A stretch of 64,000 bases of DNA. Origin: Sinonovacula constricta. Its lineage: Eukaryota > Mollusca > Bivalvia > Cardiida > Solecurtidae. The notes below the pieces were generated by a model. It saw only the letters and a list, made by a program, of their open reading frames with translations, did not search any database and had not been told where the DNA came from. Numbering within the stretch: the first letter of the stretch is position 1; each line of letters begins with the position of its first letter. Positions 24,800 through 36,806 of the stretch are shown here, one piece after another. A program made the position numbers and the translations under genes. The stretch covers positions 56,910,202-56,974,201 of the forward strand of contig CM017558.1 of assembly GCA_007844125.1 (NCBI GenBank). The letters are read 5' to 3'.

Positions 24800-26028
24800 A
24801 ACACAGTGTTTATTTAGTTAGCTCTTTGTTTGTATAGCCACAATTTGATAATGTTTAAATGATCAGAGAACCCATTTCACTTCGAGTAGGGAAAGCATTC
24901 TGTTACGCATACTAAACTGAAAGTTGGTTGCCTCATGAAAATTACAAATGAAAAGTGCACAGAAATATATGGTTTAATTCTAACTAGAGGCTTGCTTTAG
25001 TGTAGTTTTTCTTTCTTTTTACTTTGTTTAATTTATATATACTCTTCAGGGGTGAAATGATAAACCGCAGAAGAAAATGTTAATTAATTAAAACGAACTG
25101 TTACTTATTAACCATTATTTATTTTAATAATAATTCCGACAAAAATATAAATTAAAACGTATTTACTTTTCGGCTTCGTTCTAGATCTTCATGAAGATGG
25201 CTTTCATTAATGTCTAGTAATTTGATGAGTATATAATATTAACATTCGAACAGAGCAATATATATTACCATGCATACATACCGTAAGTAAAAGGGAAACT
25301 ATAAATATATCGCAGGAAAGTCGACAGTATATTACTATATTACAACCATAGATTGTATCTGTGATGACACTAGTAATAATAAGGACGAATATAATGAAGA
25401 TGGTGGTTGTGGTGATGATAATGGAGGGAATGAAAGTGTTTGTGGTAATAATTAAAAAATGGTGTGTATATTGCAAATATGACATAGGGGAAAATTCTTA
25501 CCGAAAGGTAAGAATTTACGCACGATTATAATGTGCAAAGTAAATAAAGGATAACTACAATTACATGATCATGATGATGATCATGACGATGGCGGTGACA
25601 GCCTGAAAATCCCATGACACTACTTCATTGGGGAAGTACAAGTGAATTGTTCAAAGCAAACGTACTCGTTTACACAAACAACTTGTCTTACGCATATTCT
25701 ATGTTCGAAAAATGATATCTCTGCGCATAACATGCGCTCCGAAAGTATTTTTAAATGCTTGAAGAGAAACCTGTCTTTTGTGTGTCTCCGATGAAATATC
25801 TACTGAGACGTTTCAGTTTCAGACGAGCTGACCAAATAACTGTAGCTTATTGTAGTTGATTGTAGCCTCTATCGAAGGCGTTGGCAAAGCAGCCATTGCA
25901 AATGACGTACAAGTTGAACGTCGGAGACCCTAAATATGCTTAATGCAAATGAGTGCGCCCTCTCCAGTGTCAGTGGTCTTGACACGCATTTGAGCTTCAA
26001 ATCTCCCACACACAGAGTGACTTCAGGA
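24800..26028. other. Intergenic, no gene seen
   Basis: AT-rich; includes the end of duplication copy B and a short perfect hairpin at 25492-25517. Nothing else recognised. Confidence 0.5.
25492..25517. repeat. Perfect 11-bp hairpin with GAAA loop
   Basis: AAATTCTTACC, GAAA, GGTAAGAATTT. The arms are exact complements. Confidence 0.9.
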
Positions 26029-26325
26029 TCACGATATTGTAGATGGTTTGCAATTTAAATGAGTTAAGAGAAAACGGATCCAGGCTATTGACACATAACT
26101 CTTAATATGTTTCGCGTAATTCTTATCAGCTTCTGTCATATTAGCCTCACACGAGAGCTCGTTATCACATAAACTTCCCAAATGTAAATATTCTGATGTC
26201 TCTTTTATAAACCTATTTCTATTTGCAAGCATAAATCCTCCCTTAGATTTGCGTTTGTCATTGAAAACCATAACCTTGCACTTGTCAGCATTGTAGAAAA
26301 GTCGCCGCCCTTTTGCATTTTGCAT
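26029..26325 (-). pseudogene. LINE reverse-transcriptase fragment
   Basis: Ninety-eight open codons containing YNADKCKVMVFN and EYLHLGSLCDNELS, which match the part of LINE RTs just after the catalytic aspartates (N-x-x-K-[CT]-x-x-M-x-F and YLG motif). Isolated fragment of a minus-strand element. Confidence 0.7.
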
Positions 26326-26627
26326 ATTTATTGTATATTTTCATCATTTATTTCTATTCAAAGTTGTGAGTACAACTCAAGTCAAATATAAATATAATGA
26401 ATGCCTGCTACGGGTTTTTAATTTAACATATTTGAATTATACCTCATGGTTGTTACCTCTACGCCATTTCCCTATATCCATATTTAAAGCAAACAACATA
26501 CAACTATATAGCAGGTGAATACATAAATTTAGGCTATGTTACCTACCGTTTATTAATAATGTTAATAAACATTTAAATGAAAGGCTCGTCGAATTCGGAT
26601 TATCTACACATGTCAAATTATTTTTAG

Positions 26628-26935
26628 GAAATGACACTCAATGAATAGTCGGTACAGTCCGTATTCTTCAAGAAAACGATAAATAAAAAGTCTGTTAATT
26701 CCATATATGTGTATCGATGAAAATGCTCATAAAACAATGGTTATTTAGTAACTACCGTAGCTTTGTATTCAAGCGTGTGTTATATCAATATAAGGTTGCA
26801 GGTTCGAATCCAGCTGTATTCTTCAATTTTACTCTATAAAACCAGCCTATTTAATGTTATCTTCCACATGAAAATCCTGCTGAAAATTGTACGTGTGGAA
26901 ATATATGTTCGTACTCACATTATTTATATAATCAC
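26628..26935 (+). repeat. Dispersed repeat, unit 1 (tRNA-like box inside)
   Basis: Matches 27905-28215 in order: AATGACACTCAATGAATA near its start, GTAACTACCGTAGC, a B-box-like GCAGGTTCGAATCCAG, and AAAATCCTGCT near its end. Confidence 0.7.
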
Positions 26936-27230
26936 TGTTTTTGGAACTGTAGGTTCCGTGTTCGGTCCCGGGCAGTTACATACTAAAATCGTTAAAAAGG
27001 TAGTAGTATAGCTCTCTTGCCAACCCTCAAACATAATGGTAGTTCCCAGTTCAATGCTAGGACAATGTTCTGGATGTGGTACTACGCCAGGTGTGTACGG
27101 CAAACTACTCAGAAAAAAACAACACAGCAATATATCTGCTGCAATTGGACACCTCTCCAGATAACTTGAATACTGTTTGTGGGAAGATAAACTAACAGTT
27201 TCATGTATTCCTACTCACAAAGTTACAGAG
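26936..27230 (+). repeat. Probable SINE
   Basis: A B-box-like GTGTTCGGTCCCGGG at about 26958 and a tail block around CAGATAACTTGAATACTGTT that also occurs near 49.42 kb. Confidence 0.4.
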
Positions 27231-27904
27231 AAAATAAACAACATGGATACAATTATATTACAGAGAAAAGCATACTGCTCCTACGTTTTGGAGTATTTTC
27301 ACTATTTTTTAGATAATGAAACGATGTTCTTTCAAACAGATATATTTTACAATTGTATAATATAACATTTAAAAAGGTTAACAATTAGAAAAAGAATAAG
27401 TTACACACAAGGAATACTCGCCAAAATACAATTTAGAGGTATTCACTGTTTAAAAGTATGCTAATATTTAAACATTGACTTAGTGCATTTTAAAGTAAAA
27501 GAAATTGTATAATTTTATAGAGCAAGAAATATATATTATAAAATGATTTCAAACCTGTGATTTGAAGATTAGTAGTAGAACATATTATCCTTTACATTAC
27601 TAATCGCAATTGTCAAACGTTGTTAATAATTGATTAATCAATTTTAAACACCGAGACCCCGTTAACATCTAGTCGGTTAGATCATCAAGTCATTAGGAAA
27701 TCTCACGAGCTGCCATTTCATTGTTGCCAAATGAATTGTATTAACTGGCAAGATTTAACTAGTACTATATTCGCGGAATTCCTTAAACGGTAAACGATTT
27801 ACAAACTGTTAAAAAACGGAATTTCATTGTGTGTGTTGTGTACGACCGAAAAATAGCGATAACTTTGTCGAAAAGTTTAACGTGCCATGCTATTTGGTAT
27901 TATT
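27231..27904. other. Intergenic, nothing recognised
   Basis: AT-rich spacer between two repeat units. Confidence 0.5.
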
Positions 27905-28215
27905 GAAATGACACTCGATGAATATTCGGTCTTTTCCGTATGCTTCACGAAAACGATAAGTAAATAATCGGAAACATCCGTAAATTTTCTTTCGCTATGA
28001 TGTTGGAAATATATTTAGAAAGTAACTACAGTAGCGAAGTGACTAATCGTAGAATGGTCTTTGTTTATGAAAAGTTGCAGTTTCAAATCCAGTTTTAGTC
28101 TTTATTTATTTAAAGTCAACAAAATAAATATATAAATCTATATTCCATATCAAAATCCTGCTAAGTATTATATGTGCAGGTATACGTGTGTGTACTCACT
28201 CTACTTTTATAGCTC
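27905..28215 (+). repeat. Dispersed repeat, unit 2
   Basis: Second copy of the 26628-26935 repeat, about 1.28 kb downstream in the same orientation. The tRNA-like box is more decayed (GCAGTTTCAAATCCAG). Confidence 0.7.
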
Positions 28216-28789
28216 CAGAGCAATTGCATTTATGCATTACAAGTCACTGTGTTACAGAGAAAATTAAATTCTAGAAAATAATCTATATAGCTGTCCTATT
28301 TACAATGATTTTTTTTCAGTAATATCTACGAACCCCAGTTTTGAAAGGAAGCAAACATATGCTGGCATGTCTAATAAACACGAATGGTATGCTGGTTAAG
28401 TGTACATATATGTTTTGAAATCATAGATGCACCTTATTTCTTATGTGTGTAATGTATCACTGTTACCCTTGAGTACACACACTTCCTGGGACACTGGATT
28501 TCAGAAACCAACAAAGCTATTTTTCCCTTAACGTCAGAATAAATTTAAATTGAAGTAGGTGTCCAAGTGTAAAATTTGAAAATTCATTAACATTATTCTT
28601 CATATTAGAAGTACGGGTTTCGTGACACTTCTTATAAATGTTCTTTATATAAATAACTGGTACAAAAACGAAAAGAAAAGCCCACAACCTTGATATCATA
28701 ACTACCTACACACGAACCCATCTACGCGTCCATTTGCATATACACAAGAGTTTAAAACCTATTTATAGTGGTTCTATTTACAGTTAACT

Positions 28790-28945
28790 TAAGTTAATAT
28801 ATCTTGTTCAAAGACTACAATTAGTCAGTCAACATATGGTGAACATTGTGGAGACATCTTCAATTTTATCATTTATGCTGACTTTCTGGTTGTTGCTGTT
28901 ATAAGATCAGTCATGTCAAGAAAGTGATTGTAACCAAACCAACGA
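28790..28945 (-). pseudogene. Relic C: C-terminal fucolectin half
   Basis: The last 40 bases align with the live exon 3 (TTGTAGTCTTTGAAC against TTGTAGTCTGTGAAC), with stops in frame. The rest is barely alignable. Order and distance to the N-half relic upstream support the call. Confidence 0.4.
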
Positions 28946-29221
28946 TTATTGATTTCATTAGATGCAATTTAACTACAAAATAACAATAATAATTACAAAA
29001 AAAACAACATATTGCTTAAGCAATGTCAATTAACAAAATGACGGCCCTTCGTTTTAATACCTTTACCTATTTATAAATAAGTATATGGTTAAAAAACGTA
29101 AACAACTATTTCAAAATCTTATTGTATATGAACAGTTTTTTATTAAATGACGTTCACAAATAGAAGAAATCCCAAACTTTATGTTATAACGCGAAGAAGT
29201 TACATATATTTCTTATATGGT

Positions 29222-29385
29222 ATTAAATGAGCAACCGTAATGCTGTCCATGTCCAAAGTTACTGCAAGCAAGCTCCATTTTAATGGCACAACATCGACCC
29301 GCCACATCTGTGCTTGCATTACTATCTACCATACAACTACTCTACCATAATCCTGTGCCGTTCAAAACATCATGAGCTATCAACG
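29222..29385 (-). pseudogene. Relic C: N-terminal fucolectin half
   Basis: Minus strand still reads MVDSNASTDVAGRCCAIK, matching MVDGN and the vicinal cysteines of live exon 2. Upstream the copy of MMSS reads MMF followed by a stop. Third, very decayed copy of the module. Confidence 0.55.
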
Positions 29386-29569
29386 TAAGGCTTTGCTGTA
29401 CAAGACAGATTCAACTCTAACATTCCTATTTTATTTTGTAGTGGGTAAGGCTTCATCTATTATATATAAATACCTGATTTATACTTCAGATAATCATATA
29501 CTGCGATATTTCGTCCGTTTTGTCTCAAATACTGCGAACAACTCACATTTGGCACTTGGATAGCAAGAT

Positions 29570-30527
29570 TTGTCGTTGTTTAAATTAAGCTGTTTATCTT
29601 ATATTTTCTGCGTCAAATCTTTGAAAACAGGACTTATTCAAGAAAATGATATATTCAATATAATTCACCTACACTCTTTCGTAGACAAAAACGATGACAT
29701 CTTAGACAGATGGCCATCACCTTATCTATCACGTGAACTGTCTACATTTTCTTTTGAGAACTCTCAAATAGGTATCGTTGCCATGTATGTTGTATGACAA
29801 TATAATTGCTAAAACGTTACATAATTATTACCTGCAAAACGAAAAGTAGATCCGCTCGGCATATATAAAATCAACTAGTACTAGACAAAGATACAAATTT
29901 TGAATTTAAAGAAATAGTTATACACATTCAAAGACAAGACATAAAAAGACAAAAACAGTTACCACTTTAGAATGGTCATGTGCGGAAAAAGGTACAAAAG
30001 TTCTTTAAATGGGGGGAGGGGGAGGGGGGGGGGTGTTACCTTAAACAGATTGCTTTGGTGATTTCACAAAAGTAGGAACTTAATACACATTTTGCACACA
30101 CACATAGATCTGTTCAGTAATTGTATAATTCAAAAGTAAATCTTAACTATACCTAGGGTTATTGCATTAAACTAAGTGGGCAAACGAATGACTAGATATC
30201 CAGTATACTGATTGATGTGGTATATCTATAAATGCAAGTTGGTTACTCTCATCTACAATGTTAACTTACAAAGGTTACACTCATTAAGGATTGGGGATCT
30301 CTGATTGGGATAAATAATACTTGTTCTAAACAGCAAAATACACAGCGCTTAACAGAACTAGAAATTAACAGACAAAAAGTATTTTGCCAAAATGTCCGAA
30401 ACGCCTTGATTGCAATGTCTCCCAACTACCCAGTGCAGATCAAAATGCATAGTTATTATGTTCTAAATCCAAGAGATGTCTCAATTTAATTTTCATCGCC
30501 GCAAACTAAATGAGGGAACAACTTCAT
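29570..30527. other. Intergenic, no gene supported
   Basis: A 75-codon open stretch at 29570-29797 has no recognisable motif. A G-rich run lies at 30011-30033. Confidence 0.5.
30011..30033 (+). other. Potential G-quadruplex
   Basis: Runs of six, five and ten G separated by single A in an AT-rich setting. Confidence 0.6.
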
Positions 30528-31039
30528 TTAAAAATAACAGAAACAATTTATTCTTAAAAGTTTCACTGATATTATTTTAAAACTTTTCGTGTGTACTTTT
30601 TGTAAAAATGTTAGCCCTTTGTGTATGTGGATGCATTGAAAACAATATTTTGCAAAGTCAAAAAATGTGCCTCTACATTTTAATACACACCTTAAGATAA
30701 ACGAATGGTGTAAGTGGTACCTATCAGTCAGCAAGGCAGTCAAGTTCTGGTGACGTTATCTATTTATTCAAAGTAGGGGTTGCTACCGCGAGGCTGTGTC
30801 ATGTAGATTGTCGATGTATCAGCCTCGGAAGAATACGATGTTTACGGAGCATCTAAAACATCAAATTAATTCGCGAATTTTAACATTGGTATGGATTATT
30901 ATTTCCCTGTTGTGGCTCCTCTATATTGCCCTTGTTAGGTTGAACATTAATGCAAATGGAAATCTTTTTTTATGTATCAGATATCAGTCATTTTACACTT
31001 AACTTCCTGTTTAGTCAGACGAATTTGTGTTTGTCATCC

Positions 31040-31800
31040 AATAATAAATATGTTCTTATCCATGATTAAAACAATGTTACTTGTGCAATATGGAGGTCGT
31101 AATAATCTCCTCGCGCATGTAATCTATGTTGTCACTGTATTCCTTCTATCTGGATTTTTATAAGAATTTTCCTTTGACTTACCTTGGGCTTTGGTAAATC
31201 ACTTAAATGTACACATAAACAACATGCTACAACGAGTATTCTATGGGTATTTTATCCTTAGGTAAAAATTTACTTTATTTGACGATCAAGAGTTATGTAT
31301 ACCTCTTCCTAAAAATAATATTTATCCAAAAATTAAATGAAGTGCGCTACTTTTATTACCTCACGATTTCCGTTTTAATGACGTTAAAAGTTAGCTTAAA
31401 GAATACCTAATCACTTGTACAGTTTTGTTTTCCATGTATGTTTTCGTTTGACTGTCTGCATTTGAAAATCCCATTAGGAGGTGCGAGGTAATAGCTCTGT
31501 AAAACCGGTTTAAGTACCCAGTCTGCCCTTTCGCGAACTGACCGTTTTCAGGCGGCAACTGTTGGTCTTTCCATATTTTATATAATGTCTCGTCTCAGTT
31601 TTGTTGTACATTTGGCTGGCATGTGATTACTTTTGCATGGTGCCTTTGCAAGATTTAATATATGATGCCATACTCATAGAACCGTGTCATATTTTTTATT
31701 GTGTATCCTAGAGTATTTCAATACGAGTGCTCTCATAATTATCTCATTTTCTAATTTAGTTATAAAAATGGCGCTTTAACTGTAAGGGTCGTTTCATTTA
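31040..31800 (+). repeat. Tandem repeat unit 1 of about 0.75 kb
   Basis: Matches 32015-32720 about 960 bp downstream, starting around ACAATGTTACTTGTGCA and including GCTCTGTAAAACCGGTTTAA. Its last 150 bases also match 16.59-16.74 kb (TGCCATACTCAT block). Confidence 0.75.
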
Positions 31801-32014
31801 TCCGCAAAATATTTTTGGAAAGAAAAATATGTCTTAAATATATAATTTTGTGGCGTGCTGTAAAGATTTCCCGCGCAACACCTGCTACCCTTCAGTCTTG
31901 GCACACTGTTTCGTAACTCCTGAACATTTGTAGAAAGTTTGATTGTCAATGAGAATAACGAATAACGCAATCAAGTATTTTAATTGTTTCTTTTGAACAA
32001 TACTTTGAATATAC

Positions 32015-32720
32015 ACATCAAACTCGACATTCATATATTCATGATCACAACAATGTTACTTGTGCAGTGTGGCGGTCGTAAAAATCTCCCCGTGCATGTT
32101 ATCTATGTTGTCATTTAATTCATCCTATAAGGATTGTTACGTGTATTTCCTTTGATGCACATTGGACTTTGGTTCTTCAATTCCATCTTCAAATGAACAG
32201 GATGCTACAGCCATTTCTTCGTCTCTGTTCATGTTTGTTCATGATTCAGAGAGTTAATTTTATTTATAGTCAGCCTTTTTGTGTAGTTTTTCAAAGCGAA
32301 ATAATACCATATCCTTTTCTAAACACTATGTCGACATTATTTTTCAATGACGTCACTACTTTCGTCATAACTTATAGAAAATACCAGCGCTTCAAATAGA
32401 TCGTTTTTCATTTCATTTCTAACATTGGAGAAACTCGTCAGGAAGTGCGAGGTTAGAGCTCTGTAAAACCGGTTTAAGCACCCCAGTCGTTCCATATTGT
32501 CGACTGACCGTTCCAAGGCGGTAACTGTCGGGTTTGCTCTTTTCGTTAAATGACTCATCACAAATTTGTTCTTACTTTTCGCTTGGCTTGCATGTGAAAT
32601 ACCTTTGTTCTGTGCCTTTTCGGCGTTTGGTATATGTTGCAATGCTCATAGGACTGTCGTATATTCTTATTCAAACGCAATGTCTATAATTTTCGAGACG
32701 GTACTGTCAGGCGTGATTTA
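32015..32720 (+). repeat. Tandem repeat unit 2 of about 0.7 kb
   Basis: Second unit of the repeat at 31040-31800. The segment GGAAGTGCGAGGTTAGAGCT through GCGGTAACTG is a dispersed family also found inverted at 55973-56215 and, in part, at 36062-36245. Confidence 0.75.
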
Positions 32721-32907
32721 AAAGAAAATACCATTTACCAAAGTTCATCTCGTATACATGTCTTAGTTTGTATTATATCAAATGCATTGCTCATGTTACA
32801 TTTACAAGCATATTTGATGCATTTGATGTTCATTTGTTTTTTGAAGACTGGTTGCATTATTTCATGGATATAGCTTGGAATTTTACATATTCTCGGCGAC
32901 GAAATTT

Positions 32908-33045
32908 GTCTGTATGTTTGTCTGTCTGCCTACCTGACTTCCCATCTTTCTGTCTGTCTGTATGTTTGTCTGTCTATCTCTCTGTCTCTCTCTCTGTCTG
33001 TATGTCGGTCTCTTTGTTTGCCTGTCTGTCAGTCTCTGTATCATT
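32908..33045. repeat. TGTC/TCTG microsatellite, imperfect
   Basis: Tetranucleotide-like TCTG/TGTT/TCTC repeats over about 140 bp. Confidence 0.9.
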
Positions 33046-34430
33046 AATTATTCTTCTTCAATATGACTTGTTATACGTGCCGTGTCAACGTACCTTGCAT
33101 CAAGGTCTTAAGGTTTTGATACCATCTTGTCCGGGGCTGCATTACATCTTAGGTTTATTTCTAAAAGTAAAACAGTTCAGGCGTTCCAAATGAATATTCT
33201 TAGTCTTCTGATACAATGTTTTCGGTGCATCAACTTTTCTTGTAAACGTAACTAAAAACTGATTAGAGCAACTGTCAGTGTATGCGTGTGTGTGTATGTC
33301 AAAATGGGCAAATCGTATGTGTTTCTTAAAGTAATATCATCCCGTTTAATTATTAGTATATTTTGCAAACAATGAGATATATTTAAATGTTTAATTCATA
33401 CACATATGATAAGCATATCCAATCCCATCTAGATCTAGATCAATAGAGTAACTCCAAAATATATATTAAAGAATTTATCCGACAGTCTGGATTATTTATT
33501 TAACTATCAAACAACCAAGTAAATTTCTGATGCCTGAAAAAAATCCCGCTATATTGTGATTATCGGTTTCCTGCATCTTTATAAAAAGTGAACCATAACT
33601 GTCCATTTGTCATTATAAACTTGTATTCCCTATCTGAGTCACGCCGCACAATTAGCTTGTTTTAAATAAAGAAAATCAGGTGATCTCTTACTTTGATAAC
33701 ACGTTATATTATCATGGAGTAATTCACTCTGAAATCGCTTTCTAGTCAAGCGGAAATACCCATCTTGCTTATTTATATATTACATAGGAATGGACAGGGT
33801 GAATCATTGCACGATTTGTACTGTCTTAAAATTGAGTAAGAGCTTCAAAGCGTCCTTTCTTAGACTTAAGTATGAGTTTTCGAAAAAGCACGCCCATATT
33901 CCGTCAAACAATTATAATATATTGTTACATGTGTTTCATATAGAACAATTGTCGAATACCACCATTAACAAGTCTTGAATTTAATTTAAGTGAATGAACA
34001 AACCTCAAAGATCGCCTTTTCGTAAAAGATATTCTTCCATGGAATGGTACATATTTGTATATCTACTATTTGCTCTGAATATGATAATAATATTTAAAAC
34101 CCAAACCCAGACATAAGAGACGTATTTATGGCAATCGTAATGTTGGTTTGTCGGGTAAGGTAAGAGCTTATTATGTTTTTTTCTATGACATAATGAATAG
34201 CATTTGCCATACCTTGCTTTTACAGGAACATGTGGAATTTGTATTTAGTCTTCCTACACTAATCGAAATCTCAATTTCTAAGAATACTTACTCTGATGAC
34301 AAGCATTGTCTAGAGTAGAGTACACGGATTCCTGTGAATGAAACTGCTTTTCTTCGTATGCATATTGCTTTCTATTAAAAGCGAAATAAGATAACATGGG
34401 ATTATATAATAATGAATGAACATTGATAAT
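33046..34430. other. Intergenic, nothing recognised
   Basis: AT-rich, no convincing exon or repeat family on either strand. Confidence 0.5.
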
Positions 34431-34435
34431 GATTG

Positions 34436-34565
<130 letters not shown>

Positions 34566-34734
34566 CATATAAATATATAATCCATAGACATATAATATCG
34601 GGACCGCCGACTCCGCAAGGTCCGCGAATATCTTCCAATTTCGCAGTCATAGAAATATAGAAATAATCGTAGACATAGTTCCATTTAGGCCTTATTTTTT
34701 GCTGCCCTTTTTCCATTAATACGTCCATAGCTTA

Positions 34735-34975
34735 TACCGGGTCGGGAGATCGCAGGTTCAACCCCGGCCGAGTCAAACCAAAGGCAGAAATGTTTGTAGT
34801 AGTGACTTCGCACGGGGCTAAGGGGACAGCATTACGCCTGTCTCGTCGGTGTCAGTTTAATGGACCGACCGGGTCCCTTTGCACCTCATAAGTGCCCCTA
34901 TGCTATAATGATAGAAATGTCGCTGCACTGTATTGGCAAAAATGCCGGCAAAGCCCATCCCTAAAATAAAATAGA
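34735..34975 (+). mobile_element. tRNA-headed SINE, second copy
   Basis: B-box-like GCAGGTTCAACCCCGGCC, then the body shared with 19047-19335 (inverted), ending in ATAAAATAG. The A-box part is decayed. Confidence 0.75.
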
Positions 34976-35168
34976 TAAGTCGTTGCTTGGAGACACAGGA
35001 GGAAGACGGCGCAAAGGCAGATGGTTGAAAGGATAAATCGTGTGAGGAAACTCAAATTGGAAAGAAAAAAGAGCCACAATCAACTATCAACATTTGAACA
35101 AAAGTATAATTACAATTACAATGTTTTCTATAGAGTATGCACTTCATTGTCTTTTATACTGATTTTAG

Positions 35169-35250
35169 AAATACGACAACGGTGATGAATCCCCTGACCT
35201 AGAGATGTCTCTGCCAGTGCCTGTTGCTCTGAGACGTTCAACTAGTACAG
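35169..35250 (+). CDS. Candidate isolated exon, plus strand
   Basis: ACTGATTTTAG precedes 82 nt that read KYDNGDESPDLEMSLPVPV and then RRSTSTG before a donor ACAG plus GTGAAC. The content is polar like a cytoplasmic tail. No neighbouring exon was found, so it could be chance. Confidence 0.25.
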
Positions 35251-35714
35251 GTGAACTTAAACACATCTTGGAGCCAGAATTCTTCCAGACAATATTAAAA
35301 ATAACAATTAAGTTGTTAGATGTCAACATATTTACTTGTTTATTATAACAGAACATTTTAAGAAATAGATCATATAAAAAACTAACAACATTGAAGGTGT
35401 TGTCTTCTTGGTGTGAGTTCAATTTTGATATATATCATACATTACTGACATACAGAGCTTATTATCTATTGCTTAACATATAGCTTTAATATTTCATATC
35501 AGGGGAATAACTTTATCCCCTTCGAATCAAAGCCACATTATAGAGGCTTTCAATTTAACGTAACGCTATCTTGACGATATTCTAACTATAGATAATCCTT
35601 TCTTTTCTCAAATGATCCATCTGATTTACCCTCCAGTACTTACCCTTAATAAAGCAAATAACTGACATTAAAATGCAGCATTTCTAAACAGGAGACCGCT
35701 ATTTCCAATGACAA

Positions 35715-36063
35715 CGTCTCTACTACAATCTATGACAAGAGAGATGAATTCAACTTTAGTATTGTGAATTATCCATACCTTGACGGTGATTCACCTCGTG
35801 CTACCTCGGTATTTACCTATCACAATTTACAAGGTTTCCACGATTTTGTACTAAATTAGAAGAATTCAATGCTAGAAACAGGTTTATTTCTTCTAAATTG
35901 TTGCATCAAGGCTTTCGTTTTCATAAATTAAGAAAGTCGTTTTCAAAATTATTTCACCGCAATGGTTTAATTGCTTCTAAGTATAATAGCAGTATAAAAA
36001 CACGTTTGCATAAAGGCATAAGGCATCCTGCATTATATGGAAATGTTTTATACAATAGGTAAA
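35715..36063 (+). pseudogene. Retroelement RT C-terminal fragment, frameshifted
   Basis: First frame reads TIYDKRDEFNFSIVNYPYLD, then a stop. Another frame continues LEEFNARNRFISSKLLHQGF and HKLRKSFSKLF, ending LYGNVLYNR. These are blocks I recognise from a reverse-transcriptase-like protein family common in invertebrate genomes. I do not assign a clade. A short segment between the two blocks is missing. Confidence 0.6.
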
Positions 36064-36245
36064 TAAGAAAGGGTCCTATCAAAATTTTTACATATATTTA
36101 AATTTTATCTACCTGTAGACAAAGGCAAACAAGGTTAATGTAAATGTGACAAACACACAGAGACGAGACATAACACACAACAAGAAAAAACCATCAGTTA
36201 TCGCCTTGTAACGGTCAGACGGCAGAAGGGCCTAAAGTTTAAAGC
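36062..36245 (-). repeat. Dispersed repeat family copy
   Basis: Matches 55973-56150: GGTAAATAAG, then GGTCCTATCAAAATT, GTAGACAAAGGCAAACAAGG and GAGACGAGACATAACACAC. It begins exactly where the retroelement fragment ends. Confidence 0.75.
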
Positions 36246-36467
36246 TTTATCCTACGATGTGACCTTAAACAGTGATACATAAATTGGTAGTTCAATTTTT
36301 TGACAGCACTCAAACTGAAAGTTTTACAATACTAGTTTCAGAATAAAATTATTACCCCCTTCTGCCCACTACAGGTTGCAAAGTAATAATGATCAACCTA
36401 ATATTCAGATTAAAAACAACAATAAATGAATAAAGAAATTACATACCATCACAGAAAACTCAAAGTG

Positions 36468-36665
36468 GGCGGAGCAGATGTGCGTCGTGTCTGAGTTAAC
36501 AGTAAAGTCTGAACGATTATAAACAATTAATGTTAAAACAGCTCTCAGCTTTCCATCTCTTGTTTTAGTTTACACCGGAAGTTTTCTATGACTGGATTCA
36601 ACCTATTTTTATAGAGTATATAGCGTGACGTCACGAGTCAGCGGTCCCTTTACTATATGTCTCTG
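36468..36665 (-). repeat. Two-copy repeat with CRE and TATA-like block, copy 2 (inverted)
   Basis: Minus strand begins ACATATAGTAAAGGGACCGC (as at 19331), with TGACGTCA at 36626-36633 and TATAAAAATAG at 36603-36613, then GGTGTAAACTAAAA and the same downstream blocks. It is shorter than copy 1 in the middle. Confidence 0.75.
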
Positions 36666-36666
36666 T

Positions 36667-36806
36667 ATAATCTGACACGAGTTGTCATTTAATACAAACA
36701 TTTATTAAACTCGTTCAGGAAAAATAATAGTAAGCTATTTCTTTTTTTTCATTTTTTCCTGAGTTTAATGAATACTTGCATTAAATAACAAGGAGTGTCA
36801 GATTAT
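36667..36806. mobile_element. Small foldback MITE-like element
   Basis: About 140 bp whose two halves are imperfect inverted repeats of nearly 60 bp: the left end ATAATCTGACAC and the right end GTGTCAGATTAT are exact complements, and ATTAAACTC pairs with GAGTTTAAT. The loop is T-rich. Too short to encode anything. Confidence 0.8.

Larger units (their letters stand above)
19645..25520. repeat. Segmental duplication, decayed copy B
   Basis: Collinear with 11945-16440 but interrupted by an AGT expansion and an hAT fragment. It contains the three pseudo-exons listed. Divergence is visible throughout, and the flanking non-coding sequence is also shared, so this was a DNA-level duplication and not a retrocopy. 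Confidence 0.85.

Noticed and set aside
29570..29797. 75-codon plus-strand ORF
   Set aside because: No recognisable motif and no homologous copy in the window.
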